A stretch of 18,244 nucleotides of DNA from a bacterium. Its GTDB lineage: Bacteria; Bacillota_I; Bacilli_A; Mycoplasmatales; Mycoplasmoidaceae. The stretch spans positions 1-18,244 of the forward strand of contig JAFPYV010000016.1 of assembly GCA_017394375.1 (NCBI GenBank), in the 5' to 3' direction. Below are positions 17,472 to 18,244 of the stretch, one piece after another. How positions within the stretch are numbered: the stretch's first letter is position 1; the number at the start of each line of letters is the position of its first letter. A program made the position numbers and the translations under genes. Below the pieces are notes generated by a model, which worked only from the letters and a program-made list of their open reading frames with translations, was not told the origin of the DNA and made no database searches.

Positions 17472-18244
17472 ATTTTGCTACCGTCGCGATCTAATGTAAA
17501 CTAAAACAACTCCCGCCATGGTAAATGGGATTGAACGATTTTGCTACCGTCGCGATCTAATGTAAACTAAAACTGGTGTTTCATTTCAAATTCTAACCGT
17601 TCCATTTTGCTACCGTCGCGATCTAATGTAAACTAAAACGTTAGTTGATTAGCCACCAACATCAGCACTATTTTGCTACCGTCGCGATCTAATGTAAACT
17701 AAAACCTTTTCCATCTTTCAGCTGAAAAACATAGTATTTTGCTACCGTCGCGATCTAATGTAAACTAAAACTTAACTAGTTCTAACGTCATTCATTGCGG
17801 TATTTTGCTACCGTCGCGATCTAATGTAAACTAAAACCCGGGGCACCCGCAACCCAAATGCTCACGAATTTTGCTACCGTCGCGATCTAATGTAAACTAA
17901 AACTCACTGGCTTCTGTTCCTTTGGTGAATGCCATTTTGCTACCGTCGCGATCTAATGTAAACTAAAACTAACAGGTTTAAAGTATTCATTCATACTTAA
18001 TTTTGCTACCGTCGCGATCTAATGTAAACTAAAACAGATATTAATTCGATTAAAACAATGAGGGTATTTTGCTACCGTCGCGATCTAATGTAAACTAAAA
18101 CCAACTAGATGACAGCTTAGCGGGAAATTATATTTTGCTACCGTCGCGATCTAATGTAAACTAAAACTTCATAAATGATTTAAATTTTTTGATGTGTATT
18201 TTGCTACCGTCGCGATCTAATGTAAACTAAAACAAATCAAAATT
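17472..18244 (+). CRISPR. Type II-A CRISPR array, at least 12 repeats, truncated by window end
   Basis: Twelve identical 36-nt repeats start at 17472 and recur every 66 nt (17538, 17604, 17670, 17736, 17802, 17868, 17934, 18000, 18066, 18132, 18198). All spacers are exactly 30 nt. The repeat begins ATTTTGCTACCGTCGCGAT and ends TAATGTAAACTAAAAC. Its CpG-rich core stands out in this genome. A thirteenth spacer or flank (18234-18244) is cut by the window edge. Eleven complete spacers are visible, all different. No terminal degenerate repeat is seen, so the array continues. The crRNA sense is the plus strand. The first base is A where type II repeats usually have G. Confidence 0.98.

Noticed and set aside
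18054..18067. Spacer 9 shares AATGAGGGT with the tracrRNA terminator (self-targeting)
   Set aside because: Only about 9-10 nt match, which is expected by chance. No convincing spacer target was seen in the window.
17472..18244. Reading the array on the minus strand, where the repeat starts with the canonical GTTTTAG
   Set aside because: The tracrRNA anti-repeat pairs with the plus-strand repeat beginning ATTTTGC, and its nexus and terminator lie on the plus strand after that pairing. The minus-strand reading of that locus has no terminator and no matching AAAAC end.

Overview
The window is strongly AT-rich DNA from a mollicute (Mycoplasma/Ureaplasma type). Nearly every gene reads through in-frame TGA codons at conserved tryptophan positions (RarA, RsmI, Prs, RecR, DnaX, the methyltransferase, MATE, Cas1, Csn2), so genetic code 4 applies and all CDS limits below use it. 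The order rsmI-rnmV-prs matches what I recall from Mycoplasma genitalium, which suggests the pneumoniae/Ureaplasma side of the group. I cannot name the species.

Layout. 1-9518 is mostly housekeeping on the minus strand: metG (5' part), rarA, a block of unrecognised membrane proteins (a TAATG-coupled pair plus two tiny hydrophobic ORFs), then rsmI, rnmV, prs, recR, ybaB and dnaX. The SRP RNA lies on the plus strand between prs and recR. A palindromic divergent promoter separates dnaX from the plus-strand tmRNA gene ssrA, which is unusually long (about 611 nt). From 10 kb on the region is accessory and plus-strand: a type II restriction-modification pair whose methylase resembles M.HinfI (GANTC), a large MATE-family transporter with an unusual start region, then a minus-strand tRNA-Ser(GCT).

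14.76-18.24 kb is a type II-A CRISPR locus: tracrRNA, an unrecognised 110-aa ORF, cas1, cas2, csn2 and an array of at least 12 identical 36-nt repeats with 30-nt spacers that runs off the window. The key oddity is that cas9 is absent. Its usual slot between tracrRNA and cas1 holds only the 110-aa gene. The tracrRNA still has a promoter, an anti-repeat (27 of 32 positions pair with the repeat), a nexus hairpin and a terminator, and the array is undecayed. Either Cas9 is encoded elsewhere, or the effector was lost or replaced recently.

The restriction-modification pair and the CRISPR locus make a small defence region next to two common integration landmarks (ssrA and a tRNA). No transposase, integrase or direct att repeat was seen.
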